A stretch of DNA of 14,230 nt. It comes from Candidatus Saccharimonadota bacterium (lineage in GTDB: Bacteria; Patescibacteriota; Saccharimonadia; Saccharimonadales; Saccharimonadaceae). Below the pieces are notes generated by a model. It did no database searches, had not been told where the DNA came from, and saw only the letters and a list, made by a program, of their open reading frames with translations. Both the position numbers and the translations under genes were made by a program. The stretch is from positions 1-14,230 of the forward strand of contig CAJPLU010000020.1 of assembly GCA_905371595.1 (NCBI GenBank), in the 5' to 3' direction. This document shows, piece after piece, positions 12,319 to 14,230 of the stretch; position 1 is the stretch's first letter; every line of letters starts with the position of its first letter.

Positions 12319-12690
12319 ATGATTAGAATCCTTGTGGCCATGATTTTGGCCTCTTTCAGTTGCGGCACTGTTGCCGCTGCGTTTGCCCATAGAGCATACA
12401 TACTTGCTGAGGGCCAAGGGATTTTCAGTCCCTATTCAGTTCGTATGTATACCGCGTACAAAACGCGGTACTACCAGCTCGGAGCAGTCACATGGTGTTT
12501 TTACACCATAGCTGCTTGTTTTGCAGCTGTTAGACTGCTAGCAGCAGACTCTGTTTGGGCAGCCATCGGCGCTGCTCTGCTTGTCACAATCAGTTACGTT
12601 ATGGCGGCTTTCGCCCACGCGATGGCCAAAGCCGCCATAATTTGGCGTGACTCACAGCGCGACACCACCCACCTCGACAGCGCCTCTTAA
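12319..12690 (+). CDS. Small three-helix membrane protein, unknown function
   Basis: This 123-residue protein has three membrane segments (about 4-24, 52-74 and 79-101) and a short polar C terminus (WRDSQRDTTHLDSAS). The first helix could also act as an uncleaved signal. No family is recognised. The start is set by a very strong ribosome site, AGGAGGTG at 12303-12310, eight bases before the ATG. That contrasts with the leaderless starts of clpP, tig and the HisRS-like gene. It sits alone between clpP and rpoB with its own extended -10 promoter and a terminator. Together with the minus-strand membrane gene at 10941-11381, it brackets clpP. Confidence 0.75.
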   Translation: MIRILVAMILASFSCGTVAAAFAHRAYILAEGQGIFSPYSVRMYTAYKTRYYQLGAVTWCFYTIAACFAAVRLLAADSVWAAIGAALLVTISYVMAAFAHAMAKAAIIWRDSQRDTTHLDSAS

Positions 12691-12725
12691 CGAGGCGACT
12701 CCAGCTAGGGGGAGCCGCCCCTAGC
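12681..12725 (+). other. Two hairpins at and after the stop codon
   Basis: CGCCTC (12681-12686) pairs with GAGGCG (12692-12697) and spans the stop codon. GCTAGGGG (12704-12711) pairs with CCCCTAGC (12718-12725). With the terminator at 12728-12755 this gives three stem-loops in a row. They may stabilise the mRNA 3' end. Confidence 0.6.
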
Positions 12726-12727
12726 CG

Positions 12728-12755
12728 CCCCGCCGGGTAAAACTGGCGGGGATTT
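12728..12755 (+). terminator. Terminator of the small membrane gene
   Basis: CCCCGCC (12728-12734) pairs with GGCGGGG (12745-12751) around a 10-base loop. ATTTT follows. Confidence 0.8.
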
Positions 12756-12779
12756 TCCTTGTTTTTATCGCCAAAACTC

Positions 12780-12808
12780 TTGACTTAGCGGCTTCACGCG
12801 ATTATAAT
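12780..12808 (+). promoter_or_regulatory. Promoter of rpoB
   Basis: TTGACT (12780-12785) and TATAAT (12803-12808) are exactly 17 bases apart. The start would be near 12815, giving a leader of about 160 bases before the ATG at 12975. Confidence 0.85.
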
Positions 12809-12850
12809 TAGAGCTAATGAAGATTGTGTAATGTGGGTTGGTTGTGTACT

Positions 12851-12872
12851 GCGCCTGTGGCGCGGCGTTTTT
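12851..12872 (+). promoter_or_regulatory. Possible attenuator in the rpoB leader
   Basis: GCGCC-TGT-GGCGC (12851-12863) forms a tight hairpin. An alternative pairing of CGCC (12852-12855) with GGCG (12864-12867) ends directly at TTTTT (12868-12872). The arrangement resembles a weak intrinsic terminator within the leader. Confidence 0.35.
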
Positions 12873-12974
12873 GGTATGCGGTATCTACATTTAGTAAAGC
12901 TTCGGCGCCAATCGCAAGCGGGAATCATCACCCTAGTGCGGTTTCATCAAACTTAACCATCAAGCAGGAGTACT

Positions 12975-14230
12975 ATGCCACAAGCAACAACGGCGCAGCA
13001 CACCCCGGTCAAACGTGTCTTCTTCACCAATGATGACACAGCGGTCGAGGTGCCGAACCTCTTGGCTCATCAAAAGGAATCATGGAGAGATTTCGTCGAG
13101 ACGGGCCTAAGCGAGATCTTCGCAGAACTCAACCCAATCGAGGATTACACCGGCCAAAAACTTGAATTACGATTCAAGGATTACAAATTTGAGGATCCAA
13201 AAAACGATGAGAAATTCGCCAAAGAGAATAATCTGACGTTTGAAGCGCCGCTGTCGGTAACGGTCGAACTGACCAACAAAGTGACTGGCGAGGTCAAAGA
13301 ACAAGAAATCTATCTGGGCGACTATCCGTGGATGACCGACCGGGCAACATTCATTATTAATGGCACGGAACGGGTAGTTGTTAGCCAGCTGATTCGTTCG
13401 GCGGGCGTCTTCTATACTGCCGAAAAGGGTGCTGGGCGCAGTCTATACAGCGCTAAATTGATTCCAGGCCGCGGTGCTTGGTTGGAGTTCGAGACCAGCG
13501 CTAGCGGCGCTATCTACGTCAAGATCGATCGTCGCCGCAAAATTGCCGTAACGACGTTCCTGCGAGCGTTAGGCTACAGCAAGGTATCCGAAATTAAAGA
13601 ATTATTCGAAGATATTGATACTGGTGATGTCAAATATATTGAGGCTACACTCGAGAAAGATCCAGCTCACGGCGTCAACGAAGCCTTGATCGAAGTCTAC
13701 CGCCGCTTGCGCCCAGGCGACCTGGCGACAACCGACAACGCGCGCCAGATGATTGAACGAATGTTCTTTGACTTCAAACGCTTCGATTACAGTCGTGTAG
13801 GCCGTTACAAGATGAACAAGCGTTTAGGGCTAGATGTGCCAAATATCGCCGAGAATCGTACTTTGCAAAAGAGTGACTTGGTGGCTATCATCCGCGAATT
13901 GATCCGCATTAATAACACTCAAGAGCCAGGCGATGATATCGACGCGCTCGACAATCGGCGGATCAAGCTGGTAGGCGAGCTAGTAGCGCGCCAGTTCCGC
14001 GTCGGTATGCTGCGTATGCAGCGCAACGCCATGGATCGCATGTCAATGTCTGATCTCGAAAATGTCACGCCAAGCCAGTTGATAAACGCCCGCCCGGTCG
14101 TGGCAGCGGTGCGCGAATTCTTTGCTTCTAGCCAGCTCAGTCAGCTGCTCGACGAGGTTAACCCGATTTCGGAGCTTAGCCACAAGCGTCGATTGAGCTC
14201 AATGGGGCCAGGCGGCTTGAGCCGCGAGCG
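12975..14230 (+). CDS. rpoB: RNA polymerase beta subunit, N-terminal third (runs off window)
   Basis: This is the beta subunit of RNA polymerase. The first 418 codons are present and the frame is open to the window end. The start ATG at 12975 follows a CAGGAG ribosome site (12965-12970). Recognisable parts are DYPWMTDRATFIINGTERVV, the beta1/beta2 lobe region, and the rifampicin region ending RRLSSMGPGGLSRER near the window end. In E. coli numbering the usual rifampicin-sensitive residues Gln513, Asp516, His526, Arg529 and Ser531 are all present, while Leu533 is Met and Asn518 is Val. The frame carries no internal stop. rpoC is expected downstream, outside the window. Confidence 0.97.
   Translation, partial: MPQATTAQHTPVKRVFFTNDDTAVEVPNLLAHQKESWRDFVETGLSEIFAELNPIEDYTGQKLELRFKDYKFEDPKNDEKFAKENNLTFEAPLSVTVELTNKVTGEVKEQEIYLGDYPWMTDRATFIINGTERVVVSQLIRSAGVFYTAEKGAGRSLYSAKLIPGRGAWLEFETSASGAIYVKIDRRRKIAVTTFLRALGYSKVSEIKELFEDIDTGDVKYIEATLEKDPAHGVNEALIEVYRRLRPGDLATTDNARQMIERMFFDFKRFDYSRVGRYKMNKRLGLDVPNIAENRTLQKSDLVAIIRELIRINNTQEPGDDIDALDNRRIKLVGELVARQFRVGMLRMQRNAMDRMSMSDLENVTPSQLINARPVVAAVREFFASSQLSQLLDEVNPISELSHKRRLSSMGPGGLSRE

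Noticed and set aside
14124..14230. Rifampicin resistance from the RpoB sequence
   Set aside because: The main resistance positions are wild type (Gln513, Asp516, His526, Arg529, Ser531 in E. coli numbering). Met at 533 and Val at 518 are more likely lineage differences.

Overview
The window looks like part of a Candidate Phyla Radiation (Patescibacteria) chromosome, most likely a Saccharibacteria-type genome. This is inferred from the style of the proteins (RpoB, ClpP, trigger factor, a CPR-like serine recombinase), several genes with almost no 5' leader, and compact spacing. No rRNA gene is present to settle it.

The left third (1 to about 5134) is accessory and AT-rich. A large serine recombinase gene (336-1949) lies between two perfect 159-bp inverted repeats (49-207 and 1734-1892). 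Its reading frame runs through the right repeat and into the antisense of a tRNA-Leu 3' half. From there to 5134 lies a roughly 3.2-kb integrated element. Its ends share a 14-bp core (1932-1945 and 5121-5134) that is the anticodon loop of a tRNA-Leu(UAG) on the minus strand. The tRNA is cut in two: its 5' half is at 5121-5161 and a 3' half is at 1888-1945. The element carries an intact tRNA-Leu(UAG) (3626-3710), a coiled-coil membrane protein of unknown function, an EXLDI-family small protein, and a tyrosine integrase that keeps its catalytic domain but lacks its N-terminal half. GGAGTCT repeats near both ends look like integrase arm sites.

The right two thirds (from about 5135) is chromosomal backbone with higher GC. 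In order it holds: an FAD-linked oxidase (5308-6906); a minus-strand heptad-repeat coiled-coil protein (7082-7630); a minus-strand tRNA-Leu(CAG) (7741-7827); a degenerate histidyl-tRNA-synthetase-like protein (8155-9333); trigger factor (9382-10818); a GC-rich small membrane protein on the minus strand (10941-11381); clpP (11536-12162); a second small membrane protein (12319-12690); and the first third of rpoB (12975 to the window end).

Protein quality control is a theme. Trigger factor and ClpP are close together, and clpP has a perfect CIRCE (HrcA) operator over its promoter. The HisRS-like, trigger factor and clpP genes start at or just after their predicted transcription starts, so they appear leaderless or nearly so. 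rpoB and the two small membrane genes have Shine-Dalgarno sequences and leaders.

The least explained parts are the tRNA-replacing element with its cargo, the recombinase inside long perfect inverted repeats, and the degenerate HisRS paralog.
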